From the NCBI GenBank assembly GCA_947568835.1, contig OX387604.1, forward strand, positions 8,959,860 through 9,023,859: DNA of 64,000 nt. Reading direction: 5' to 3'. A model generated the notes under the pieces. That model saw only the letters and a list, made by a program, of their open reading frames with translations, was not told the origin of the DNA and ran no database searches. The DNA comes from Protonemura montana (Eukaryota > Arthropoda > Insecta > Plecoptera > Nemouridae). The translations under genes and the position numbers were made by a program. Of the stretch, positions 27,785-39,769 are shown one piece after another (position 1 is the first letter of the stretch; every line of letters begins with the position of its first letter).

Positions 27785-30466
27785 CTTTTGCTATTTGGAA
27801 GTAAATATAAGATTTCTAAGGTAAATTAAGTATTTTCTTCGACTAAGACCGCAGCAATGTCAATGGCCTCGCCACCCTGCAAACGTTGAGAATTAAATGA
27901 GAAAAAAAAAGATAGTGATTTTTCTCTACTTAGTTGGAAATAAGTATAACCAAGCAATTCAAGAGAACATTTTGTTAATGAGGCAACTTAGGCCTATGCC
28001 AGAAGTGGAGCAAGCATAAGACTGGCAAAGCCTGGATTTAGATTTCAGGTCAAATGTTATATAAACAGTTAGGCATGCAACTAACTTCTGTATCAATTAA
28101 AGACAACTATCTCAAATACTTACGGTGCTAAATAAATATGTTGAGAAATAATTTGTATATTTCAGGTTTCATCCCAAAATTTGAAAGAACCTAACCTCCA
28201 CCAGCTTCCAAGGTCCGTAGATCTTGCCGCGGCGAAGCGCTTAAATCATATTTACAGACTAGCGGGAACATACAAATCCCACTTGCATCAAAATCTAATA
28301 TTCTATTTTTTATTTTTGATGAGTACTCAAAACTTTGTCTTAACAACTTCCAAACAACAATTGTACACACATATGAAGTTAGGTAACAATGTGCAATGAA
28401 TTACCGTGTACGATTACGAAAGTCATCTGGTGAGCTATCCTTCCGGCTCAAACATATTTTCATGAATATATTGATATTGATTTTTTAATAGTTAGTTTCG
28501 AAGCTCTTGTACACTGCATACACAATTTGGCAATGGTAATTTTGTGCTTTTCTCATTTACTTTATCATTATTGCTGTACGGGAGAGACCGAAATGTAATT
28601 TTACTTATTACATCAATTCAGCCTGATAATAAATTTCAATTTTACGCCATATTTAAGCCAATAAATGAGGTTATTGGTCGTCAGAAGCCAATCAGATGAG
28701 ATCTCAAAACTATGAAAAGTAAACATATTAAGACACCATGAAGTTCCTGCAGTTATAAGAGTAAAGAAAAGTTTGAATTTAAGGAAGCATACAATTTGGA
28801 AGCATACAATTTTGTGGCAACTAGTATATATATATAAGTGTTGGGATACTAGAATCCCGCCGCCTTTAAATGTATCGGTTCTCGGTTTGGCTATTCACAC
28901 GCGGTGTTGCGATTTGAGTCTAGCGCCAATCAAAGGTTTATTCCTTCGCACCACTATACTGTATTTTTGTACTTTTTTGGGAGGACAAGGGGAATGTAAG
29001 ACTAAAATTTTTTTAATTTTCTTAAAGGTCTACCTGGTCTTTGGTATTTCCTTGTACTAATATGCATCGTTCCAAAGAAGCATGGCAACATGGTTACGAC
29101 AATCTGTAATATCTAGTATTAAAATAAATACATAAATATCTCGTATTTGTTGTATGTTTTTATTCTTCTTTTTTGAGTAAAATATTTTTCTATTTATTTT
29201 TTACTTGATCAGTTCGTTGCTAAGTTGTTATTAATATAAATATTATTCATAACCCATCTCATAATCTTGTGACTCCTCCTATTTAATCGGAATTGAGAAG
29301 ATATTTGACCAATGAGAGTGGTCCCCTGAGGCGGCTCGGCGCGAAAACTGGAAGGCCGAGCGCCATGAGCGTCTGCGAGCCTGCGTGTGGCGGTGCCGTG
29401 TGAAGGCAGCCATCATGGTCGAACTAGAGCTGCTAGTACTAGGAACGAGCCGAAGATAAGCAGCCTACATATCATTACGCTGTAAATTTGAGTATGTTAA
29501 CTAGCAGATAACTAGCAGGTAATTCTCTACTCTTTCCATATTACCATGCGTAACTTTGATGGAACCACGATGTAATTTTCGATTACTACAGCCTTATTCC
29601 AACTTGGGCAAGCAGATCGCTCAGGTCAGAGCACACCAAACGCCGGCTTTTAATTTATTGTTATGTTGATTCTCGGAAGAATCGTCTGTTAAAAAGGTAT
29701 TTGACTATTGTACATTCCGCTATGTTAGTGCTTATATTTACAACTAATAATTGAAATCTAATAAACATAGGTTGATATCAATAATGAATTGTAGCCATGC
29801 CAGTAGGTAACCACTACCGAAACCTCGACTACTGCCATTCTGATCAATTTTAAAAGTGTGGGATCAGATAATAAATAACAACCGTGTTTGATAGTTTGTT
29901 TTCAAAAGGAGCTTGTAATTCAATTTTAGGTTTTCAAGTGGGGAGTAAAGGAGGCCAGGAGGCTTACTCAAATAAATGCCCATGTGCATGCTTCCTATTT
30001 GGGGATTCCTCTATTACTAAACCTTACGGCCCATCAGTAATACATGGCGTGGTTCATGAACAATGTTTAGTGCTGGATTTGATCAAATATCTGGGATTTA
30101 AAAAATATTTCATCTGCAATATTACATTTTACACATTTTACATAATATTGGGCAGGTTATCAAGAAATATGGTGGATATCAACGGAGATGATGTAGTATT
30201 TTCAGTTCCTTGTTGACCCATATGCCAATTTACCCCAAGAAGACCAGTGGCACCTCTGCTAGTAACATTAGTTCTCTCGTCAAACAAAGTATAGAACTTA
30301 ACAACTTCATTTTTTGGTGCTACGTTAGTAATTTTGATAGCTTGTCTATATTCATTGCAGAAGAAAATAATTGCTTGAAAATGTGAGTCTTGTTGACCAG
30401 TGCTTCTACATTTGTATTATTTTGTTTTGTTCCAGAGAATATACATTTGGAAACCTAAAGACTGAG
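27785..30466. promoter_or_regulatory. Divergent spacer with the CHEK1 promoter and non-coding first exon
   Basis: Head-to-head spacer between TLCD5 and CHEK1. A GC-rich island at about 29325-29460 contains a CCAAT box (29309..29313) and, 25 bp later, GGCGCGAAAA (29338..29347), whose reverse complement TTTTCGCGCC is a consensus E2F site. A likely CHEK1 5' UTR exon follows and ends at 29518 (donor GTAATT), splicing to the acceptor AG at 30434-30435. It contains two short upstream ORFs starting at 29365 (12 codons) and 29415 (14 codons). A second GC-rich patch at 28195-28245 may serve TLCD5. The remainder is AT-rich, with a short TA repeat near 28825. A 110-codon ORF at 29884..30216 is probably chance. 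Confidence 0.55.
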
Positions 30467-33400
30467 ATGGAGTTTGTTGAGGGCTGGACTGTGGAGCAAA
30501 CTCTAGGGGAGGGGGCCTACGGAGAGTAAGTTGATCTTTCTGACTCGAGTCCATCCTTAATCTTCATATTATGTGCCTAATTCTAATGTCCCTAAATGTA
30601 TTGGTTGTATTGCTCATTGGCAGTACTGGTGGCTGTCACTAAGCTCTTATGTCGAAAGTAAACTGTAATAATTTTTTCCTTTCTCACTGTCAGGGTTAAA
30701 CTTCTTTTAAACCGAACATCTGGAGAAGCAGTAGCCATGAAAGTAATTGATGCGAGAAAACATCTAGATGCAAGAGCATCTACGCGGAAGGAAGTGTGTA
30801 TACACAGAATGGTAGTGGATCCGAACATAATACGTTTCTATGGACACAGACGAGAAAATGACCTAGAGTACATATTCCTGGAGTATGCTCCTGGGGGCGA
30901 GCTGTTTGACCGCATCGATCCTGATGTAGGAATGGCACAGTGGGAGGCACAGAAGTTCTTTAAGCAGCTAATTTCAGGAGTGGTAAGCTTTATTTGTAAG
31001 ATATGTTACCAGGTTACAGCTTTCTGCTGCAATGTCTGTGTCGTATTGTGAACTGCGCCCGTCTTATCGCCTCTTTACCAATTCAATAATTCGACCTTTT
31101 GGGTGAAAACCTACTCATCCGGATGCCATCAAGGAACTGTCTGCATGTCTTGAATGCAATCAGCATCTCTTATTTTAAGCTTGGTTGCAGTGCAGTGCAT
31201 TATCTAAAATATTAATGTAAATTGCTAATCTTTCTACGTATGCCAAAAAAACAAAGTTCAAGGTATGAGGTACCAGCTAGAGGCTGTGATAGCAGGCTCA
31301 TCTCAATGTTACACAATAAGTTCGAGTCAATTGAGGCTGGGGCACTCTTTCTTTTTCATGAATGCGAAGGGAGAGTGAAATCAGTGAAGAGCACATGGCC
31401 TAGCACACTCTTAGTTCAAGCATCAACGTTTAGTGCGCTTCTCGATTCATATAACGGGATAGTCGAAAAATTATCAGAGTCCTGAGTGGGTTAGAATGCA
31501 GACGGTATAGAGAAGAAACATGACCACATTGCAAGACACGTGCTTTTAGTGGGCTTTAAACTTTTCTGATCAACCTGTTCTCGTATCAGTGATTGGCTTG
31601 CTTAGTGTAATAAGGATTGGTGATCTTCACAAATTTGTTTGTTAAAAATTTCTACACATTTCCATAACATGCACTGGTCAAAAATTCTGGTGATACTAGA
31701 ATATCCTGGATGCTATGATGCTTCTATGCTATTAGTTTTCCAATGCACGGTAAAAAGTTGCGTTTTCATAACCCAGCTTTTTTTTTGCCGGCTAATTTCT
31801 CCAATTATCTCTCAATCAAGGTAGTTGTCTCACATTTAGTTTAGTTCAGGTTTGGTTGACTTATTTTATGGCTATACCTTGTCTGGACAAGCTGGAGATA
31901 AAAAGAAAGTAATTCGATAATTTCCGATGTTTCATTATTTGGGTGCGTGCAGGTTGACATATTTTGCATGGACAAAATTGCTACCCTAGTATCACGAGGA
32001 CAAGGCGGATTTGCTGCCGGCATAACGAAAAGTGACGCACTTTTAAACATAATTATGTTCACTGCTGGCAAGCCAAGACAAGCCACCAATACACCAGCTA
32101 AGACAAGACACCAATGATGAGGCACCTGGCCTAGGCGAGTGACCAGTATGTACTTGTCTTCCTTAACTGCTGGCAAGCCAACCCACACGCTTCAATAATT
32201 TTTCGAGCAGACCGGTTTTCGGATTGAGAATAGTATGTAGTGAAAATTTAGTGTCTGCACTTATATAATGAAGAGTAAGTGGAGTTTGTACCAATTGCAA
32301 ACCTGGAGCTAATTGATGCTCTTCAATTTCTCTTCTCCCTGAAAAAATTACTGGGGATTTTTTCTGTGTATTTGTTCGAGCTCTAGCGGCCAATCACCTG
32401 CTCGGGTTTGAACCAAAGTTGCAAAGCGCATTTTTGTGTTCTCAACTTAGACCCTCTGCATTTAATAGAAAAATCGGTCCTATAGTTTTGGAACGATTAA
32501 AAATTAATGAAAATTTTTAGATTTTGTATAGGTGACTTTTTTCTTTTTTATTCCCTAACTTCCAGCTAAATTTGGTCAATTGCGACTTGCGCAAGAAGCC
32601 CTTGCGAGATAGTATCAAGCTGGGAAGTTGAATTTCCTATTTTATGTTATCAACTTTCTCTGAAGGTTTTTGATAAGATTGTTAAATGTAAGTCTTCGTG
32701 CCAATTTTTGCCTTATAGGATGTCCGGTAAAAAAAAAACACTTTTCATAGTGATCTCTGTTGGTAACTAGGTATCTAGATGTGGTTTCTGTTTGGTGATT
32801 TTCAGGAGTATCTTCATTCCCGAGGAGTAGCTCATCGTGACCTGAAGCCAGAAAACCTCTTGCTCGATGGGCAAGACAATTTGAAAATTTCTGACTTTGG
32901 CTTGGCCACTATCTTCCGACTGAAGGGTAAAGAGCGAAAACTAGAAAAGCGATGTGGGTCCATGCCATACGTTGCTCCTGAAGTTTTGATTCGGCAATAT
33001 GATGCCGAGCCAGCTGACATCTGGTCTTGCGGTGTAGTCCTCGTTGCGATGCTTTGTGGGGGTAAGCTTCTTTTTTTCAACACATTTCCAGTCGATTGAT
33101 TATCTTATTTTAATGCCATTATAGCACCATGTAATGGAACTTCAAGGTGTATTTTGCTTGCTCCTATCTTTGGTATCCTAGCTGTAGGTGGATGTCTTAA
33201 TATTCCTAAAGCTAGTGTACCAATTTCAGAAGTAAGTTTTTCATCGCCGTCAAGTAGTGAACCACCAGTTGGAATTCTTGGGAGTAAGCACAAGGCAACA
33301 AGGAACTATCATTGTCAGAAAATTGATTGTTTTCCAGCCCTAGGACTGTCTCCAAAATTTCGTTGACAATAATTTTTTTATCGTGTGTGTTAATACAAGA

Positions 33401-36400
33401 AATATGAATTATAGACAAAATACTTTAAAGCAAGGCCCCAGACATTTTTTATGGTTTCGTTAATGTTACTTTATGGAGTAGTGAATTCATAATAAGTATA
33501 TGTATTTTTATAACCCACAATGCCAATTTTTGTGAATTTTCCTATTGATCATCAATAATAGGGGGTACTAGTGTATGACCATTCCGTAAGTACTGAGGTC
33601 ATGATTGCATTTTAATAAATTACAACACTCAAAACCCTTGTCAGATTATGAACATTTCAGATTCTGAGCGTGTCATGTAAAAAATATATTTTTATCTGTG
33701 TTTGTCATTGGACTTTTTGTCCCAGATTTTTAATTTTTCGGATCCATGTGGAATATGTTTAGTCTAGTACTCTAAGAAGATCACATTAATGCTACAAAAT
33801 GACATAGGTTTTCTTTTGAACTTACGAGTCAATTCCAAGGGAAATTTCCAGCTACCCTTTTTTCCTTGATTTTTAGCCTGGTTGATTCAGTGCTTAGTTT
33901 ATTTTTTAATTACATTTCCAGAAAAAAAATGTATACTTATATTACCTGAAAATGTCATGAAGATAGATCATTCTAGGTGTAATTAAACAATTAAAAATAA
34001 TATCTATCTTGTGCCTCGTAAGAACAGCGAAACGAACGACTCTCTGTGGTCTTATAATATGGGAATGCTTGCATTGTTTTCCTATGATGTGCCAGGAAAT
34101 TTCATTGTATGAGACTTAAATTGGACTACAATTGTAACAAGTAAAAACATTTTGCTTTCAGAGTTACCATGGGATGAGCCCACCTCAACCTGTTGTGAAT
34201 ACTTGGCATGGAAGAATAAGAAGTATACACACTCCACACCATGGCTGAAAATGGACAATATGGCTCTGTCGCTGGTAAAGTGTATTTTATCTCCAGTTCC
34301 GGGAAACCGAATAACAATCCCGAGGATCAAACTACATAGATGGACAGCTAAGAAGCTGATCAAAGAAATTGGTAAGTTAAATGCACGGGGCTGTATACTC
34401 ACTGCTCACATTTGCTTTTCAGTATTTTTTTTTTATGAATATATAGGTATGCAGCCTGCTTTTCTCAGGTACTAAGTGACTCTGAGCTTTGTTTAGAGTC
34501 TCAGAAACTCTTGGTCCTTGGGAAAAGTTGGGGCAATTCAACAAGGAAGATCCCAAGGAATACTGAATCACAATAGGTCCATCATCACTGATAAACTGAC
34601 AACAGCCTTTGTCTTTTCTTTGGTGATGTAGTTGTATGAATGCAAAATACGTCATAAAGCTAGATTACCAAAGCAAAGATCATTGGCAAAATCATCATAT
34701 CCACATCTTGGCACGCATTCTTTCCTGGAGTTGGTGATTCCTGGCATTCCTTTATCAGCATACTGGAATTTTCCAAGAATCTCAGCGGAGTCTTGCATCT
34801 CATAAGTAATTTTTAACTTTTTAGAGTCCATTGCCTGTGATTGAAACACATTTTTTTTTAATCCCGGATGGGCAATGGTTGTGCACTCAAGCGTGGTCTT
34901 CAATGGTGTAACATGGAAATTGAATGTATTTACTATTGGCAGCTGCATATTTGTATAAGTACTATTAATTTCTAGCATAGGGTTACTTATGCATGAAGTT
35001 GCAGTAAAGTAATAATGCTATAAAATGTCTGAACTATTTTTTATAAATTTCTAAACAATTTTCTTTAAGGTTTTGTTGTGTCAGATCAAGATTCAAAAAA
35101 TTGTAATAGCTTCTGGTCAGTGGCGTAACTAGGTGTACCTGGGCCTGGGGGCAAGATTTTATGTTGCCCTCCCCTACCACAAAAGAATGGGTCTGAAAAA
35201 ATTAACAGTTCTCATGTTTCTGTATTGCATGCACTTGTATACTTTCACTTGCGAGTGCAGAAAAAGATGCTGAAAGAAATGTATGGTCACTGAACGATTC
35301 TTTGTGATTTAGTAATTAATCGGGATCACCGAAAGCGATCCAAAGTGACGAATTACATTTGCCCAGGGGTAGCTTCCCTTTCTTTAAAGAGTTACTCGTC
35401 TTATTTTCTGTCAGCAAATAGCCAACATGGTTGACAAACGCGACTTCGAGTGCAGGTGAAGAGCCAAGCTCTATTCTTGATTTTGTTTTTATTGTAGCTA
35501 GCAGAAAAGCTTCGTTTTGACTTGAGTACAAGTAGGAAAATGTCCCAAAGGACGACATGGGCCTTTGTCAACAAGGAAATATTTCGTATGGGCACCAACT
35601 ATGTCTGGATCATGTTATATTATTATATATCATTACGTGTATATCAATTGTTGAGGTAAGAATTGATGGAGATCTTTTGAGCATGACAAATCTAAAAATC
35701 GTGTAACCTACGAGAAATATCGAAATTAAATTTTATACGAAAGTGGCTCCACTGAACGGCGTGTTACGGTACTCTGCATTTTTGTCGGTAACATAGTTAT
35801 TAGGTGGTCATCTTTTACACAGAAAGTTTAACATTAACGTTCTGCCTCTACTTATAACTTGCACACTCAATGGTGTAACCATTACCAGAGGTAGGCTTGT
35901 CTCACAGTCCCAATGGAGTAGTGAGAGTGCCTGAAATGCGACTATTAACTTGGAGATTATATTGGTAAACACGACAAAAAATTTGCCGTAGGCTCGTCAG
36001 CCAGCGCGAGTACGGCACGCGCCCAAGTTTTTCCCTTCTGGTGGGCCCCACTAGCCTTCGCTTGGATCAGAGAAAACCCTCTAGTTACGCCACTGCTTCT
36101 GGTACTTGTAGATTTACTAGTAAATGCTAAGCACTTCCAAGTCCAACAAAAAAAGTAAATTCGATTGTTTGAATTTGATGGTTTGTTGCGTTTTTGGTCG
36201 GGTTGTACTGTGCGGAATGGCGGCTATTTGACAGTCGGTCGTTTGTAATGGTTTCTTGATCATTAATGCCAACTGTTGAGTGAATTCTCTGAACGTTGCA
36301 AAGTGACTTTTGGAAAGTGAGGGCGCCAACCAACATGACCGGCGCCGAGTGATGATCGGCTGGGATGTGGCGGCCGGCCTTACTATGACAAAGCTGAAAA

Positions 36401-38349
36401 AAAATTCGGGCAAGTCCCAGACTTGTCGGAGTAAGGTTCTAGACTATGTTGACGGGCGACGAGTGATGACCGAGTGTTTTTTTTTGTTGGAGATTTTTCA
36501 GTTGGTGTTTCTGAAATTTGGAGGTCACTTATGTGGCGGTTTAGCCCAGTTTTACCAAAAACTTTCCTTAACCTGCTAGTTATTTCATTGTCAATGTCAA
36601 ATTATGCAGTCGAAGCTGAATTCTTTTCTTGGTACATGTTAATCTAATGTAACAAGATTCAATAGGTGTGACAGACAATGTCCTGCAACTTTCTTTGATT
36701 ATTTTTAAGTATTTGCAAATAGGAATGGTACAAATGAGACTGGATCTAACTTTAGCACTAGTTGAAATATATATGTACATTTAAAACTGGATTTTGAATG
36801 CTAACTAAAGACCTTCATTTAGGGGAGAAAATGTCGCGTCAGCTTTCACCCCTGATCGGTGGCAGTTGGTGCATGATGACCGTGAAGCACGGTCACTACC
36901 AAGCATGGCCACTGCCAATGTCCGTGATGAATTTACATGCATTAGATACAAAATGTCAGAAAAATTTGTTGGTTTTTACTTTGTATTCAGACCCCTGTTT
37001 CAAATAGTTTTGAAACTGTGTCTGTTCTGTGTCTTGAATTTAAAAAACTCGGATAAGTGCATATTGTCTTGTCCCATAGTCAGGTTGACACGTTTTAACC
37101 TTTTTGGGATTTAATTCTCCAGGGTGCTACTTTATGCCACCTGAATTAGAAATTATTGTTACAGTTATGGGTATTGCACGACACTGGTAGTTCCAGGTAT
37201 ATTGCAAGTTTACTGGATATCAATTGGTTCATGTAAATTTGTCACTTGTATTGGCCAACGTGGTTGGATTGTGAACTGGACTTATTTTGTGTACTGAGCT
37301 TGCCAGTTTGTTCCAAATAATGTGTGCTTAATTTATCTCTTAGCAAGGTGTCCTGTGTTGAGCAACATTTTGTGCAGGTAATTTCTTGAACTATGTGGAT
37401 CGAGTAAGGTCGATTTGTTTTAGTTATTGAATTTAAGAAGAATTCTGTTGTTCTGTGGTCCTATCTTTGGTGATCTAGCTGTATGAGTAAATTAAAAACA
37501 GCATAAAGCTAGGTTACCGAAGTTGGGAATTCAGTGAATTAGTCAACGTCGCTTGAGCTCATACTGCTTCATTCACAATGCTCTTTTAGTACAGACAGAA
37601 GGAAAATGGCGTGCTTGTTAATCAAATGTTTCTTGGCTAACCCATGATGTCTGGTACGTCTCCTTGGCACTGCAATGATTCTCCTTAATCCGTCAATGTG
37701 TACCAATGAAGTAACACTATTGCTTTTTGCAGGTGTCATGCGGAGCTGGGACAGTCCTCCTACCGGAGTGTCAAATTCTAAGAGAACCTGCACGGATAGT
37801 CACCTTTCTCCTGTGTGCGTTACGGAAGATTCCCGGCTGTGCCACTCGCAGCCAGAACCGAATCATCCTTCAGACCGGCTGACAATCCCGTTGGAGTTTG
37901 ACGAGAAGGTGGTGTTTAGTTTTTCGCAGCCAGCCCACATGGACGACTTATTCCTCTCGTCTCAAATCAACTACACTCAGCAAACGCAATCGAGCCAGAA
38001 TACTTTCCAGAAACTGGTCCGACGTATGACCCGTTTTTTCGTGTGTACCACATGCGAGGAGGCTACCGAACTATTGGTGGAGTTGATAGAAAAACAAGGA
38101 TATACTGTGAAACGAAATCCTCCTCATATTCTTACTATATCTACATTAGACAAAAGAAAAATGCAGTTAGTTTTCAAGGCAAACATTCTAGACATGGATG
38201 GGAAAACGCTGCTAGATTTTCGGCTTTCCAGAGGCTGTGGGCTTGAATTTAAGCGAAGATTTGTTAAAATTAAGCAATGTTTAGGAGATATTGTATTAAA
38301 AGGGTTAGTCATGTGGCCTATAGCAATAGCTACTAACTCCATTCCTTGA
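30467..38349 (+). CDS. CHEK1: Checkpoint kinase 1, complete, 476 aa
   Basis: Ser/Thr kinase activated by ATR. It restrains CDC25 phosphatases and stabilises stalled forks. Coding exons: 30467..30525, 30694..30982, 32806..33061, 34162..34371, 37733..38349; phase is kept and the total equals human CHK1 (476). Kinase domain about 7-260: glycine loop GEGAYGE, ATP lysine in AMKV (Lys36), HRDLKPEN (126-133, Asp128), DFG (146-148), APE, and a substrate-pocket GELFDRI. The last exon encodes the regulatory tail: two ATR-type SQ sites in conserved contexts, HSQPEP (Ser310, matching human Ser317) and SFSQP (Ser336, matching human Ser345), then the KA1-like autoinhibitory domain ([27 protein letters not shown]). 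Introns of 1.8, 1.1 and 3.4 kb hold a hAT element and three stem-loop repeats. The 3' end is duplicated downstream. Polyadenylation signal candidate AATAAA near 39681. Confidence 0.96.
30983..32805 (+). other. CHEK1 intron 2
   Basis: 1.8-kb GT-AG intron. It has ORFs of up to 115 codons on either strand (for example 31222..31485 plus and 31841..32188 minus), but none resembles a known family or is bordered by splice signals in phase. The word ctgctggcaagccaa occurs twice, near 32062 and 32168, in the middle of the intron, which suggests an old repeat I cannot classify. Confidence 0.5.
33168..33223. repeat. Short stem-loop repeat, copy A (CHEK1 intron 3)
   Basis: Arms of about 14-16 nt, TTTGGTATCCTAGCT and AGCTAGTGTACCAA, pair with two mismatches around a loop of about 26 nt. 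The upstream words TCCTATCTTTGGT are shared with copy C. Confidence 0.55.
34618..34673. repeat. Short stem-loop repeat, copy B (CHEK1 intron 4)
   Basis: Arms CTTTGGTGATGTAGTT and AGCTAGATTACCAAAG pair at about 13 of 16 positions. The loop begins GTATGA and ends CATAA, as in copy C. Confidence 0.55.
35118..36095. mobile_element. hAT-family element with perfect 15-bp ends and 8-bp target duplication (CHEK1 intron 4)
   Basis: CAGTGGCGTAACTAG at 35118..35132 and its reverse complement ending at 36095. The 8-bp sequence cttctggt flanks both ends (35110..35117 and 36096..36103). The element is 978 bp. A decayed minus-strand stretch at 35316..35598 reads [13 protein letters not shown] in one frame and [13 protein letters not shown] in another; the Cys-x-x-Cys with LF resembles the TTF/ZMYM-type zinc finger found in some hAT transposases, split here by a frameshift. 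No transposase core remains. Confidence 0.85.
37465..37522. repeat. Short stem-loop repeat, copy C (CHEK1 intron 4)
   Basis: Arms CTTTGGTGATCTAGCT and AGCTAGGTTACCGAAG pair at 13 of 16 positions around a loop starting GTATGAG and ending CATAA. It lies about 210 bp upstream of the last CHEK1 exon. Confidence 0.55.
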
Positions 38350-38709
38350 TTGAGATGTTCTAGAAAGTTTTGCAACCTCATGATTTTTGTCAGAGGAATC
38401 GCACATTTCCAAGCAACCATTCTCAAATAGTGCGAAGCTAAGATTAGTTCCCAATCGCCGACTAGAATGGCTTAAATTTAAGGAAAGCTTTGTTAAGGTT
38501 AAGCAATGTTAGGAGACATATTGTATTCAAAGGGCCATGTGGCCCATCGCAATAGCTATGAACACCTTGATTGTGATGCTGCTCCATTCTAGAAAGTTGT
38601 GCAACTTTTTTGCAAGACAAATCATGAATTCCAAGCTACCATTACGAAATAGTGTGAATTTAAGAAGGACCTATATTGCTCTCTCTACTTCCCAATGACT
38701 GACTAGCCA
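38241..38709 (+). repeat. Tandem duplication of the CHEK1 coding end and 3' UTR
   Basis: Unit 1 (38241..38469) starts within the last exon at GCTTGAATTTAAGCGAAG and includes the final 36 or so codons, the stop and the first part of the 3' UTR. Unit 2 (38470..about 38709) repeats it directly: GCTTAAATTTAAGGAAAG, then AAGCAATGTTAGGAGA, ATGTGGCCCATCGCAATAGCTA, TTCTAGAAAGTT and CCAATGACTGACTAG, with scattered substitutions and indels. Unit 2 lies after the stop codon and is not expected to be translated. Confidence 0.85.
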
Positions 38710-39769
38710 TGATATTTATTTGATTTGACACGACACTGGCATGGCACATGCTGTTGTCTGCATAATACTTAGTTCTTGTAGATTGGTAGAAACATTGTTA
38801 ATTGTAATTCATTTAGGTTCATAAATTTTTAGTAAGTGTTCCAGTAATTATTGGTTCAAAGAAGGTTAGATGATTCAATTGGATGCCATAAATTTGTAAT
38901 GGGGTTTTTGTTGAATCATTCTAGACCGTAATTTTTCTTGGCTCATAGTGCCTGTACTGCATCATAGATATTCCTCATCTGCTTTGTTATTTTCTTGATC
39001 TCTGATTGACGAGTGAGAGAATCCTTCAAAACTCTTTTTCATATCATGAGTAAAACTTTTCTAAGAAAAGTTGTGTATTAAGATCACTGCCATAAATTGT
39101 TGGTAAGGATTGATCGGGTTTCAGGAGCACGGGGTTAGTTATTGGCAACTGATGGTATTTTTTGAGCATTCAAATACATTTTTATCAAGTTAACTTTGTA
39201 TTTTAATGACAAATAATGTATTCCATTCCCTCAAAACAACCCTGGGTTTTTCCTTGTAGCTCAGTGTTACTGGGGTTATTTCTGCTGGATTTTACTTTTG
39301 CATGTACTGGATCGCTCATTAAATGACATCAGCAGAAAGGTGTGTCGTGTGCTTAAAGCACATTTGGCAATTTGCTCATTGCCTTGGTAAACTGCTGATT
39401 GCAGACAAACTCGGAGTGGATTTGCCCTTTTTTATATAGCTCATACATGATCCCATAACAGGAATAATTTTTTCCAATTGTTATTATTAGTAGTTACCTC
39501 CCAACAGGTCTAAAACTCTAAAGAGGATTTTTCAGTTAGCTTATAAATTCATGATGGGAGATGGTTGCAAATGTTTCAAAGATGAAGTGCCACTTATTAT
39601 CTCACCTGTACGCAGGCTACCACAAAATAATTGTATGAAATTTGGGTTATGAATTGTGATAATCCACTAGCTTGAAGCAATAAAATATTCTTGTTATATG
39701 AATGGAAATATGCTCATTTGTTAGCTTATTGCAATTCCCCACACGTAATTGCGTTTAAACTGCTGTTGC

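Noticed and set aside
29884..30216. 110-codon ORF upstream of CHEK1
   Set aside because: Lies in the presumed 5' UTR intron, starts without ATG support from a promoter and resembles no family.
31841..32393. Two overlapping minus-strand ORFs in CHEK1 intron 2
   Set aside because: No transposon or protein motif, no matching splice sites; probably chance in a less AT-rich stretch.
36310..36579. 89-codon ORF in CHEK1 intron 4, considered as a missing CHEK1 exon
   Set aside because: The five-exon model already gives the full family length in phase and the ORF has no resemblance to CHK1.
36798..37007. ORF in CHEK1 intron 4 with balanced base composition
   Set aside because: No acceptor or donor in phase and no similarity to kinase tails.
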